64,000 nt of DNA from Podocnemis expansa (taxonomy: Eukaryota > Chordata > Testudines > Podocnemididae): assembly GCA_007922195.1 (NCBI GenBank), contig ML682088.1:1906954-1970953 (forward strand). The letters run 5' to 3'. Shown piece after piece: positions 58,301 through 64,000 of this stretch; the first letter of the stretch is position 1; each line of letters begins with the position of its first letter. The notes under the pieces were generated by a model. The model did no database searches. It was given only the letters and a program-made list of their open reading frames with translations, and was not told the origin of the DNA. A program made the position numbers and the translations under genes.

Positions 58301-58757
58301 CAGCGTTGCTTCTTCTGAGGAAAGATATTGGGCCAGTAACCAACACTAATTTAAAGATTTTGCACATTGAAAACAAAATAGTTGAAGTAGAATCTGTGAT
58401 AGTCTTATGGCTTTTCATTTAGACTTAAATTTGTTTTGAGTGCTAGCGTACCAGACTAGTTTTTAAAGATGACAGAAGGTGAGCTCAATGATCATTGTAT
58501 AGTTCGTAAAAGATGAGATTTACTGTAATAGCTGAGTATGTATGGCTGCTCTCTCTGATATGCACATTTCTGTTACTTTTTTTAAGTTTCATACAACAGA
58601 CAAGAAGTTCCCTGATCTTCCTGGCTTAGAAGACCTGGGCATTCAGCCAACTCCTGTAGAGGAAAAAGCAATTGAAGTTCTGCGCCGTCACCGCAAATAT
58701 CGTTGGATGCACACTGAAGTGGATGAGACAAAACCATCAAAGACTATTCCTATCTAA
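31292..58757 (+). CDS. NDUFA9: NDUFA9, complex I 39-kDa subunit (complete, 11 coding exons)
   Basis: NDUFA9 is an accessory subunit of mitochondrial NADH:ubiquinone oxidoreductase, at the junction of the matrix and membrane arms, with an atypical short-chain dehydrogenase fold that holds NADPH. Eleven exons with canonical GT/AG borders join to 1137 bases: 378 residues plus TAA (human 377). Residues 1-35 are arginine-rich without acidic residues, a mitochondrial targeting peptide. The nucleotide-binding GATGFLG motif is at 61-67. Other conserved blocks are [65 protein letters not shown] and [13 protein letters not shown], ending [10 protein letters not shown]. An upstream in-frame ATG (31223) was not used because similarity begins at 31292. 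The gene looks intact and sits beside AKAP3 as in mammals. Confidence 0.96.
31592..31744. mobile_element. hAT-like element, 153 bp
   Basis: The ends are CAGTGTTTCCCAACC and TTGGGAGCCACTG. Flanking 8-mers are GCCTAGAG and GTTTAGAC (5 of 8). It lies 240 bp after exon 1, at the edge of the CpG island. Confidence 0.72.
31753..31954. mobile_element. hAT-like element, 202 bp
   Basis: The ends are TAGGGATTTCAAAC and GTTTGATACCCCTG. Flanking 8-mers GTTTAGAC and GTCTGGAC agree at 6 of 8. Its left flank is also the right flank of the preceding hAT. The same end type is on 37880-38067. Confidence 0.75.
32063..32253. mobile_element. hAT-like element, 191 bp
   Basis: The ends are CAGTGGTTTCCACCC and GGTTGGGAAACATTG. 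Flanking 8-mers CTCCAGTT and CTCTAGTT agree at 7 of 8. Confidence 0.82.
32381..32918 (-). mobile_element. CR1 LINE fragment, reversed
   Basis: It opens TTCATAGAGTCATAGAAAGT (reversed CR1 tail) and continues with CCAGTGATGGAGATTCCACA and TCTAGACTAAACAAATCCAG, the reversed C-terminal coding region. It is the same subfamily as 25694-28915, with stops throughout. Confidence 0.85.
33761..33931. mobile_element. hAT-like element, 171 bp, in CR1 tail
   Basis: The ends are CAGTGGTTCCCAACC and GGTTGGGAGCCACTG. Flanking 8-mers CTCTATAT and CTCTGTAT agree at 7 of 8. Confidence 0.88.
34031..34184. mobile_element. hAT-like element, 154 bp, in CR1 tail
   Basis: The ends are CAGTGGTTCTCAACC and GTCAAGAACCACTG. 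Flanking 8-mers GCTTAGAG and GGTTAGAG agree at 7 of 8. Confidence 0.86.
34255..34721. mobile_element. hAT-like element, 467 bp, exact duplication
   Basis: The ends are TAGGGGTGGCCAAAC and GTTTGGCCATGCCTG. GACTAGAT is exact on both sides (34247-34254 and 34722-34729). A related copy is at 36041-36548. Confidence 0.88.
35257..35658. mobile_element. hAT-like element, 402 bp, exact duplication
   Basis: The ends are CAGTGCTTCCCAAGC and GGTTGGGAACCACTG. GTTTAGGG is exact on both sides (35249-35256 and 35659-35666). The interior is GC-rich and its short open frames look accidental. Confidence 0.88.
35871..36575. repeat. Palindromic family copy with a nested hAT
   Basis: The left arm AAGTCTGGTGGTGCTTTTAA faces a right arm TTAAAAGCGCCACCAGACTC. 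The terminal piece (ACTACTCAGCTGCCCCTTTG) is displaced to 36549 by the hAT at 36041-36548. Confidence 0.78.
36041..36548. mobile_element. hAT-like element, 508 bp, in palindromic repeat
   Basis: The ends are CAGCGATGGCCAACC and GTTTGGTCAAACCTG. Flanking 8-mers AACTAGGC and GACTAGAC agree at 6 of 8. It is similar to 34255-34721 along its length (GAGCCACAGTGAGGCATATA; ATTCAAGAGCCACATG). Confidence 0.82.
36857..37016. repeat. Palindromic family copy (one arm)
   Basis: TCTAGAGGGATAGCCGTGTT is followed by an A/C-rich stretch, then CAAGGAGTCGTGTGGCATTT and GTGGGAGAAAATCCCACTTC. The inverse arm is missing. Confidence 0.78.
37880..38067. mobile_element. hAT-like element, 188 bp
   Basis: The ends CAGGGGTCTCAAAC and GTTTGAGACCCCTG are perfectly inverse. 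Flanking 8-mers ATCTAAAC and AGCTAAAC agree at 7 of 8. It ends 236 bp before exon 2. Confidence 0.88.
38304..38468 (+). CDS. NDUFA9: NDUFA9 exon 2
   Basis: It codes residues 20-74. The acceptor is ATTATTTCAG and the donor CTGG|GTAATG. It holds the end of the targeting peptide, [20 protein letters not shown] with the GxxGxxG NADPH motif, and RYLVNHL. Confidence 0.95.
38609..40797. mobile_element. hAT-like composite, 2.2 kb, exact duplication
   Basis: The ends are CAGTGGTTCCCAATC and GTTGGGAACCACTG. CCCTATGG is exact on both sides (38601-38608 and 40798-40805). Inside are text of the 16920-17102 family (near 38866) and a reversed copy of the 13243-14431 element (about 39500-40655). No transposase is recognised. 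It sits in NDUFA9 intron 2. Confidence 0.85.
39500..40655 (-). mobile_element. Reversed copy of the 1.19-kb hAT at 13243-14431
   Basis: Read on the minus strand, it gives the same order as 13243-14431: CAATTTGGTGGACAG, a TCATCAAGGCAAACTATCAT segment, ATTTCACCATTATCTGCCCA and the same T-rich right half. The match ends near 40655 (CAGTTGCAGCTTTCAGG on the minus strand). The left edge is unclear. Both copies carry a piece of the palindromic repeat (here about 39597-39655). Confidence 0.75.
41609..41706 (+). CDS. NDUFA9: NDUFA9 exon 3
   Basis: It codes residues 75-107 ([20 protein letters not shown], then [11 protein letters not shown]). The acceptor is ATGTTTTAG and the donor TTCTTG|GTGAGT. Confidence 0.95.
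41900..41991 (+). CDS. NDUFA9: NDUFA9 exon 4
   Basis: It codes residues 108-137 plus two bases ([20 protein letters not shown], then [10 protein letters not shown]). The acceptor is GGTTACAG and the donor ACAAT|GTAACT. Splicing makes residue 138 isoleucine (AT+A), where human has lysine. Confidence 0.94.
41992..45371 (+). other. NDUFA9 intron 4, partly unassigned
   Basis: Besides the palindromic repeat, a GC-rich block begins near 43926 with TGGGTTGTCCAAACCACAGC, like the ends of the hAT at 24915. Its right end was not found. The minus-strand open frames at 44392-44812 match nothing I recognise. The rest holds nothing clear. Confidence 0.45.
42614..42892. repeat. Palindromic family copy, nearly full
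   Basis: The left arm CAAGGAGTCTTGTGGCACTT and the right arm AAGTGCCACAACAGTCCTTG flank a stem with AAAATCCCACTTTGTCGGAT. It ends AACACGGCTACCCCTTTGGA. It lies in NDUFA9 intron 4. Confidence 0.85.
45372..45513 (+). CDS. NDUFA9: NDUFA9 exon 5
   Basis: It codes residues 138-185, including [20 protein letters not shown] and [19 protein letters not shown]. The acceptor is TTATTTTAG and the donor AGTAAA|GTGAGT. Confidence 0.95.
45514..47113 (+). other. NDUFA9 intron 5
   Basis: It holds the short hAT at 46924-47036 and a possible decayed Harbinger MITE near 46410-46605, which ends CCAGTGTAGACATACACTC. I see nothing else. Confidence 0.55.
46924..47036. mobile_element. hAT-like element, 113 bp
   Basis: The ends are CAGTGTTTCTCAA and TTGAGAAACACTA. 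Flanking 8-mers CACTATAT and CTTTATAT agree at 6 of 8. It lies 77 bp before exon 6. Confidence 0.78.
47114..47216 (+). CDS. NDUFA9: NDUFA9 exon 6
   Basis: It codes residues 186-219 plus one base ([20 protein letters not shown], then [14 protein letters not shown]). The acceptor is ATTTTGCAG and the donor GCAA|GTATGT. Confidence 0.95.
47449..47667. repeat. Palindromic family copy with 12-bp target-site duplication
   Basis: It is flanked by TTTATAGACTAG and TTTATAGAATAG (11 of 12). It begins AATAAAAAAGGAGTCCTGTG and ends GGGCTACCCCTTTGGAA. One end is therefore the short AAGGAGTC edge and the other the full TTTGGAA edge, the same asymmetry as in the copy at 826-936. Confidence 0.82.
48105..48172 (+). 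CDS. NDUFA9: NDUFA9 exon 7
   Basis: It codes residues 220-242 ([20 protein letters not shown], then PIY). The acceptor is CCTTTACTAG and the donor ATATAC|GTAAGC. It is the least conserved exon compared with human. Confidence 0.93.
48283..48359 (+). CDS. NDUFA9: NDUFA9 exon 8
   Basis: It codes residues 243-267 plus two bases ([20 protein letters not shown], then TYALT). The acceptor is ATCCTTGTAG and the donor ACTGG|GTAGGT. Confidence 0.94.
49923..50341. mobile_element. hAT-like element, 419 bp, exact duplication
   Basis: It begins CAGAGGTCGGCCAAACC and ends AAGATTGCTGATGCCTG. ATTTAGGT is exact on both sides (49915-49922 and 50342-50349). Confidence 0.85.
50517..51512 (-). mobile_element. 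Long palindromic-family copy with Penelope-like endonuclease remnant
   Basis: The arms are those of the palindromic family: AACAAGGAGTCTGGTGGCAT on the left; TAAAAGTGCCACAAGACTCC and TAACACGGTTATCCCTCTGG on the right. Unlike the short copies, about 0.8 kb of unique sequence lies between the arms, and it encodes a GIY-YIG domain on the minus strand. This points to a Penelope-like parent for the whole family. Confidence 0.65.
50757..51050 (-). pseudogene. GIY-YIG endonuclease fragment, Penelope-like element
   Basis: The frame reads [20 protein letters not shown], then [17 protein letters not shown], then [12 protein letters not shown]. It fits the GIY-YIG fold: YAI strand, YMG in place of YIG, the catalytic-type arginine in LRKRI, and the GH and HF histidines. 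The last part ([20 protein letters not shown]) holds the glutamate helix. This linker and endonuclease arrangement is typical of the C-terminus of Penelope-like retroelements. The reverse transcriptase part is absent. Confidence 0.65.
52932..53027 (+). CDS. NDUFA9: NDUFA9 exon 9
   Basis: It codes residues 268-299 plus two bases ([20 protein letters not shown], then [11 protein letters not shown]). The acceptor has a run of C and ends CTTAG; the donor is TACCT|GTAAGT. Confidence 0.94.
53028..54259 (+). other. NDUFA9 intron 9
   Basis: I see no repeat or gene that I can name in this 1.2-kb intron. Confidence 0.6.
54260..54326 (+). CDS. NDUFA9: NDUFA9 exon 10
   Basis: It codes residues 300-322 ([20 protein letters not shown], then VDR). 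The acceptor is TTTTTACAG and the donor GATCGG|GTAGGT. Confidence 0.95.
55236..55687. repeat. Palindromic family copy, about 450 bp
   Basis: The left arm GAAGTCTTGTGGCATTTTTA with GTGGGAGAAAATCCCACTTT faces a right arm AAAGTGCCACGGGACTCCTC. Inner inverse pieces extend the stem (GCAGGGAAGTGTAAGTC against GACTTACACTTCCCTGC). TCACAGG or TCACAG flanks both edges. Confidence 0.82.
56090..56280. repeat. MIR-like SINE
   Basis: GCTAGGTTCCATTCCCAGAA, CTTAAGCAAATTACTGGAAT, TTTTCCACATCTGTGAAATA and GGTAAACCACTTAGCACTTT follow the reversed MIR layout. Confidence 0.6.
57088..57259. mobile_element. Short MITE (GGGTAAGTCTGTACTGACGG type)
   Basis: The left end GGGTAAGTCTGTACTGACGG and the right end GGCTTACCC are partly inverse. 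The inner parts CAATTCAGCAG and CTGCTGAATTG form a clear stem. No duplication is evident. Confidence 0.5.
57690..58110 (-). mobile_element. CR1 LINE 3' fragment, reversed
   Basis: It opens ATAGAATCATAGGGTTGGAA, then the reversed C-terminal coding text (CCAAAGATGGAGATTCGACC; AAGTAGTTGGAGGTTATAAT). It is the same subfamily as 19897-21378. A run of about 17 C sits at 58025-58042. Confidence 0.88.
58587..58757 (+). CDS. NDUFA9: NDUFA9 exon 11 with stop codon
   Basis: It codes residues 323-378 ([20 protein letters not shown] to KPSKTIPI) and the TAA at 58755-58757. The acceptor is TTTTTTTAAG, with AAG in place of the usual CAG/TAG. Confidence 0.95.
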   Translation, partial: FHTTDKKFPDLPGLEDLGIQPTPVEEKAIEVLRRHRKYRWMHTEVDETKPSKTIPI

Positions 58758-60644
58758 CAGTAGTGCAGGTGGTTTTCAGTGCCGATCAGACCAGTTTTGT
58801 GCTGATCTGCTTTATTTGAGATTCTCTGTACAATGAGTAAAATCCCTACGTTAATCATGTAAGCATTAATTCAGCAGTGTTATTTCCATTCAAGCTTTGA
58901 GTCATGGGGGAAAAAACTCAGTTACCTGTAATTCTTCACCTTTAAAGGTCATCCAATCCATACCACATGATAGTGTTATTCAGTTTCTGATTGATGCATG
59001 TTAGTTCCTGGTGACCGAAACAATACAGTCAGTTCCTTCTTACCAGCTCAAAACCATAGTTCAATGGACTTCTAACACATACCCAACCTTAGTGTAATTT
59101 AGATCAAACAAATTCATTGTCCTCTCATCTTTGGTTCTCCTCCATCAGACTTTAGAAGCCATTCCTTATTATAGGTGGAGTTCGTAATGCTGCCTATTAA
59201 GGTTGTCCAATATTTCTCCCTCGAAGACCCTGTGTTTAGTTGCCTGTATGTTGCCAGACTTAACTGTTTTGGATGAAATTTTCTGTGCTGGGTGTCTGCT
59301 TCAAGTTGAGTTTTTAGAGAAATTTCTACCAAAGCAGCTGAGTGTTTTTAGAAGGAAAACCTAGGGAAAGGGTGTGCTGCTGCTGCTTATTATTATTATT
59401 ATTAAAATAATCCTGGTGACCTCTCTTGTGAGAAGCACACATGCCACCATGCTCTGAAGCATGGGCATTGAAATTTGGCAGGAGCTTTTGTGGCAGGGAT
59501 GCGATTTTTACTATTCTTTTAAAGATCTGCCAATGATTTGCCATGTTAAAGCCATTGAAATCCGATAGTTCACATAGGCTCAGGAAAGACAAGCTACAGC
59601 TTTAAGTTTGGGCTCCCCAAAGAGTCCATCTGCACCAGGCATGCTGCAGTTTAAGAATAGCAGGGCTTTCCCTGCAATTACAGTTCCCAGTTGTTCATGC
59701 TGGCTTGGGTTCAGGTACCAGAAGAATAGGGGATCTGTCTCTGTCATGCTCTGAATGCCCCACTGGGCTGGGCCTGGGCAGGAGAAAGAAGGAAGCTGCC
59801 TGAATCAAATCCAGAGAGAACAAGAAGTTGAGGATGTAGATTGTAACAAAGAGCTAGGTGGGGAAGACTAGTGTGGGGGGTTGATGGGAGATGAGAGGAA
59901 GCAGATTGGGAGTTAGGTGGAGTTTGGCACTGGCTGGGCAAGGGGAGTGGGAGGCAGAGAGACTGAGATCAGAGAAAGAAGAGGGAGTGAGACTGGAGCC
60001 AGTGAAGACAGGGAACCTGTGTCTTGAGGTGATTGGAAACTGAAACGGGAGAGAGCAAACAGGGAACCAGGAAGGGAGGAATTGTGAGTAGCTAGACAAG
60101 AAGACCAGTACTGGGATTTTTGGGGGTGAAGTGGAGCAAGAACTCCAGAAGCAGAGAGTAGTACTGCCTCAACAAAGAAATGAGTAGTGGGATGAGAGGT
60201 CTGAGGAAGGGGATTGGTGCACGGGGATATGACAGAATGTGTTGCTCAAAGGGGAAAGGGTAAAAGAGTCTGTGTTCATTGAAGAGTACTCCTTTCCAGA
60301 AGCTTCAATAGAACCCCAAATTTCTGAGTCTTACTATTCTTCTGCTACGAGCGGGTTTTGTGGATATTTGCTGAGGGTGCCCCATCCTCCTTTAGAGCTG
60401 CTGATGGAAGTTCTAGAGGATGGCAATCTAGTAGTGCTATCATTTACCCCATTAGGTGAAGTGCAGAAGTCTGTCATGGACTTAATGGTTCCAACCCTAC
60501 TAATGAGCCAAGTGAATGCCAGTAAGATGCCACATGAGGGAATTTTTCCTTTTGCCTTTTCAAAAATTAGAAATTACATACATACAAACCAGTTAAAAGA
60601 AGTCAGGTTGCAAACTCAAGCACTCAGCTGTTAGAAAATGTCAG
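58758..60644 (+). other. NDUFA9 3' UTR and downstream
   Basis: The 3' UTR follows the stop. No AATAAA is near; the first plausible signal is ATTAAA at 59401-59406 after a short TTA run, so the transcript end is uncertain. Nothing else was recognised up to 60644. Confidence 0.45.
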
Positions 60645-60756
60645 AATAATAGTGTAGTGGCTAACACCTCTGCTTAACATGCAGAAGGTCCTGGGTTCAA
60701 TTCCCAGGGGGTTGGACTCGATGATCTCATGAGGTCCCTTCCAGCCCTATGATTTG
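60645..60756 (+). repeat. tRNA-derived SINE with CR1-like tail
   Basis: The head reads AGTGGCTAACACCTCTGCTT, then a B-box-like GGTTCAATTCC in CCTGGGTTCAATTCCCAGGG. The tail GGTTGGACTCGATGATCTCA and AGGTCCCTTCCAGCCCTATG equals the CR1 3' end. A tRNA head with a CR1-type tail is the design of the tortoise Cry SINEs, which borrow CR1 reverse transcriptase. Confidence 0.75.
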
Positions 60757-60800
60757 ACTTGACTATTAACTTACACAGTATTGCCAGATTCAAGCAACTG

Positions 60801-60820
60801 AAAAAAAAAAAAAAAAAAAG
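60801..60820. repeat. Poly(A) run
   Basis: About 18 A in a row, 45 bp after the SINE; no relation to the SINE tail was established. Confidence 0.8.
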
Positions 60821-61319
60821 AATGAGGATTGTTTGTGTTATCTTAATTCTGTTTCTTGTGATTGAATTAAGATTGCACAGACCAAGTATGAGACAGTTTT
60901 TAATTATATGCTGAATATATTTTTTTTCCTCTACCACAGGGAGCTGCCTTGGGATTAAATTAGTGTTCTGTGGTGAAAGAGACTGTTTCTGTAGGATATG
61001 TTTGGCTTGTTGAAGGTATGCAATGAATGAGGCTCAGGAAGGAAAGAGCTCCTAGTGAAGGCAGTTAAATGGTGCCCTTGAAAATTAGTTTCTATTCATG
61101 TTTGTGCCAGAGTTCCTGTGTGGGGCTGGACAGTCACTTAAACCAAGCTTTTTCTTATTGCGTGTTTCACATTTCCCTGACTGGAGACCATGCGTTTGAC
61201 TTTCAGACGTGTTGAGCCCCCTCTGGCACATATGAAGTGTGACATAATGACACGCAGTTGGAAAAATCAGGTATAGCATGTCCCACATTGAGCACCTTGT
61301 TAGTGGACACTTTGGGCCT

Positions 61320-61445
61320 TTAATCTCAGTGCCTCAGTTCCCCACATGTGAAATGGAGATAATCCGTCCCCCACAGGGGTTTTAAATTAAAGGTTGTGAA
61401 GCATTCATGTTATACTGTTGAGTGCCATAGAAGAACTTATGAAGA
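61320..61445. repeat. MIR-like SINE
   Basis: CAGTGCCTCAGTTCCCCACA, TGTGAAATGGAGATAATCCG and GGTTGTGAAGCATTCATGTT follow the reversed MIR consensus. Confidence 0.65.
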
Positions 61446-61649
61446 ATTTAATAAATCTGTCTTCAGGCCAGGATTTGGCTAACATTCAGTGAAGAAGACC
61501 TAGGCTATCCATTGAGCAATGAAGATAAAACAAAATACTGAACAGCAGCTCAGTTGCTGTCGTCTGTTCCTATGCACTGGATGAAGCATGTCTATGGGAA
61601 ACAAAGTATGGTATCATGTCACTAAAGACTGTTATTATGTATACACACA

Positions 61650-63885
61650 AGAGGGTTGGGAGGGATCAGCAAGGAAGCTGCCTATGTAGAGATAAAGTGA
61701 GAAAGACCAGAAGTCAAGTAAAACTGGGGCTTGCAAAGGAATTAGATCCAGTAGTAGAAGGTTTTACAGCCATATAAATAGGAAAAAAAACAAAAAAGTG
61801 GGACCAGTAAGTATTGAGGATGGGTTGAGGGTTAAGAATAATCCACACATTGCCCATTATCTATCTTAAACACATACTTTGCTTCTGTTTTTAATGAGGC
61901 CATTGAAAAGCTGGATGATAGTGGCAGGGTGGCTAATGGGAATGAAAATATAGAGGTAGAAATTACCACATCTGAGGTAGAAGCCAAGCTTAAACAACTT
62001 AATGGGGCTAAATTGGGGGGCCTAGATGATCTACATCCAAGAATATTAAAGGAACTGGGACATGATATTGTGAGCCTGTTAGCAAGGTTTTTACTGAATC
62101 TAAACTCGGGCTATACAATATGATGAGAATTGCCAGCATGGTTCCTATTTTTAAGAAAGGGGGGTGGAAAAAGTGATCTAGGTAACTATTGGTCTGTTAG
62201 TTTGACCTTAGCAGTATGCAAAGTCTTGGAAAAAAATTTGAATGAGAAGGTAGTTAAGAACATTGAGGCTAATGGAAATTTGGACAAAATACAACATGAC
62301 TTTACAAAAGGCAGATTGTGCCAGACCAACCTGATCTTTTTTTGAGAAGGTAACAGATTTTTTGGACAAAGAAAATATAGAAGATCTAATTTACCTAGAT
62401 TTCTGTAAGGCATTTGGTATAGCTCCACATGGGGAATTATTATTTAAACTATAAAAGATGGGGATTGGTATGAAAATCCAAAGGTGGATGAGGAGCTGGT
62501 GCTACAATGGGTCTGACTGAAGGAGAGCTGTCAGGGTCAAGGGAGGTTACTAGTGGAGTTCCTCAGGTGTCAATCTTGAGACCGATCGTATCTAACCTTT
62601 TTATTATTGACTTTGGCACAAAAAGTGGGAATCTAATAAAATGTGGGGATGACACGAAGTTGGGAGGAGTTACCAATGCAGAAAAGGTTCAGGATATCAT
62701 ACAAGAAGATCTGAATGACCTTGTAAACTGGAGTAATAAAAATAGGGTGAAATTTAATAGTGGTGAGCGCAAGGTCATGCATTAGGGACTAATAATAGGA
62801 AATTTTGCTATAAGGTTGGGATGCATCAGTTCGAAGTGACAGAGGAGGAAAGGGATCTTGGAGTATTAGCTGATCACAGAATAACTGTAAGGTGCCAATG
62901 TGATGTTTCTGTGAAAAAAGCTAAAAAAGCTACAATGCGTCAGGCATGGTATTTTCACTAGAGATAGGGAGGTGTTAGTACCATTATACAAGGTGCTGCT
63001 GAGATTTCTGAAATAGTGTGCAATTCTTGTCCCCCATGTTTGAGAGATGAATTCAAAGTGGAACAGGTGCAGAAAAGAGCTATTAGGATAGTCTGTGGAA
63101 TAGAAAACTTGCCTTATGAGAGGAGACTTAAAGAGCTTGGCTTGTTTAGCTTTGCCAAAGGAAGGCTGAGGGGATGTATGATTGCTATCTACAAATACAT
63201 CAAAAGGATAAATACCAGGGAGGGAGAAGAATCATTTAAGTTCTGCACCAATGTGGACACAAGACCAAATGGATGTAAACTGGCCATCAGGAAGCTTAGA
63301 CTTGAAATTTGATGTAGATTTCTAACATTGGAGTAATGAAAGTTCTGGAATAATCTTCCAAGAGGAGCTATAGAGGCAAAAATGCTAGCTGGCTTTAAAC
63401 TGAGCTGGATAAATTTATGGAGGGGATGGTAAGATGGGACAGTCTAATGTGGCAATTAACTGATCTTTGACTATTGGTGGGCAAAATGCCAATGGCCCAT
63501 TATGAGATGTTATATGGGGGTCCCTAAGTTGGTGCAGAGAAGTTTTTTTTTTTGGGTGTCTAGCTGGCGAGTCTTGCCCACATACTCAAGGATTAGCTGA
63601 TCACCATATTTGGGGTCACAGGAGGGGATTTTCCTTCAGGGCAGTTTGGCAGGGGCCCTGGGGTTTTTTGCCTTCCCCTGTTGTGAAGGGCATGGGTCAC
63701 TTTGCTCATGGATTCTCTGTACCTTGAAGTCTTTAAATCATGATTTGGGGACTTCAGTGACTCAGTCATAGTTTAAGTGTCCATTGCAGGAGTTGACGGG
63801 ATGTTCTGTGGCCTGCGGGGTGCAAGAGGTCAGACTAGGTGATCATTTTGGTCCCTTCTGATCTTGAAATCTATGAGTCTATTAA
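61650..63885 (+). mobile_element. Decayed CR1 LINE, reverse transcriptase region and 3' UTR
   Basis: Several frames carry pieces of CR1 reverse transcriptase in order: LKQLNGAKLGGLDDLHPRIL, NYWSVSLT, HDFTKGRLCQTNLIFF, VTSGVPQVSILRPIVSNLF, GDDTKLGG and VQKRAIRIVCGIENLPYERR. Frameshifts and stops separate them. The 3' UTR (GCTGATCACCATATTTGGGG) ends GGTCCCTTCTGATCTTGAAA and matches the CR1-type tail at 33590-34775. Confidence 0.85.
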
Positions 63886-64000
63886 TCAGGAAGAAGGCTG
63901 AATTAAATTTTCCTGGGCAACTTTAATTTTGGCATTTTCTGATATGAGAGCTTGACTTTGGAACCATAATAATGTTTTATTAACATTGTTTTTGTTTGTG

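Larger units (their letters stand above)
54327..58586 (+). other. NDUFA9 intron 10
   Basis: It holds a palindromic-family copy (55236-55687), a MIR-like SINE, a MITE and a CR1 tail listed separately. Nothing was recognised at 54327-55235 and 56281-57087. Confidence 0.7.

Noticed and set aside
60661..60715. Possible tRNA gene
   Set aside because: The cloverleaf is incomplete and a CR1-type tail follows at once, so it is a SINE.
1..64000. CRISPR arrays, operons, phage or bacterial defence systems
   Set aside because: Introns, CR1 LINEs, SINEs and the two vertebrate genes show an animal nuclear genome; no spaced direct-repeat array is present.

Overview
This window is from a vertebrate nuclear genome, most probably a turtle. 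The genes are split by introns, and the spaces are filled with CR1 LINEs, many short hAT and PIF/Harbinger DNA transposons, a tRNA-derived SINE with a CR1-like tail, MIR-like SINEs, solo LTRs and a palindromic repeat family. That mix is typical of turtles; a softshell turtle is possible, but the species call is inference from repeat style only. Nothing bacterial, organellar or CRISPR-like is present.

Two host genes are supported, lying head to head. AKAP3 (sperm A-kinase anchor protein) is on the minus strand. Its start-codon exon is at 8902-8813 and its very large exon at 5706-3487; the last C-terminal exon is not in the window and should lie to the left of base 1. NDUFA9 (39-kDa accessory subunit of mitochondrial complex I) is on the plus strand and complete: eleven coding exons from 31292 to 58757 join in frame to 378 codons plus stop, against 377 in human. 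AKAP3 and NDUFA9 are also divergent neighbours on human chromosome 12p13, so the synteny supports both calls. The two genes do not share a pathway; NDUFA9 serves respiration in every cell and AKAP3 the sperm tail.

Layout: 1-8902 is AKAP3 with its introns. From 8903 to about 30900 is a 22-kb repeat-rich spacer (hAT and Harbinger elements, a CR1 with an open 463-codon reverse transcriptase frame, a decayed two-gene Harbinger element, a CR1 split by two hAT insertions, and two solo LTRs). About 30950-31570 is the CpG-rich NDUFA9 promoter and exon 1, with an NRF-1-type palindrome and a YY1-type motif across the start codon. From 31592 to 58586 are NDUFA9 introns, again packed with transposons. 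From 58758 to 64000 are the 3' UTR and downstream DNA with a SINE, a MIR and a degraded CR1.

No new enzymatic system was found. The most interesting material is the readable transposon history. Many insertions keep their target-site duplications, so nesting order can be worked out. A family of palindromic repeats appears to be linked, through one long copy that encodes a GIY-YIG endonuclease remnant, to Penelope-like elements.
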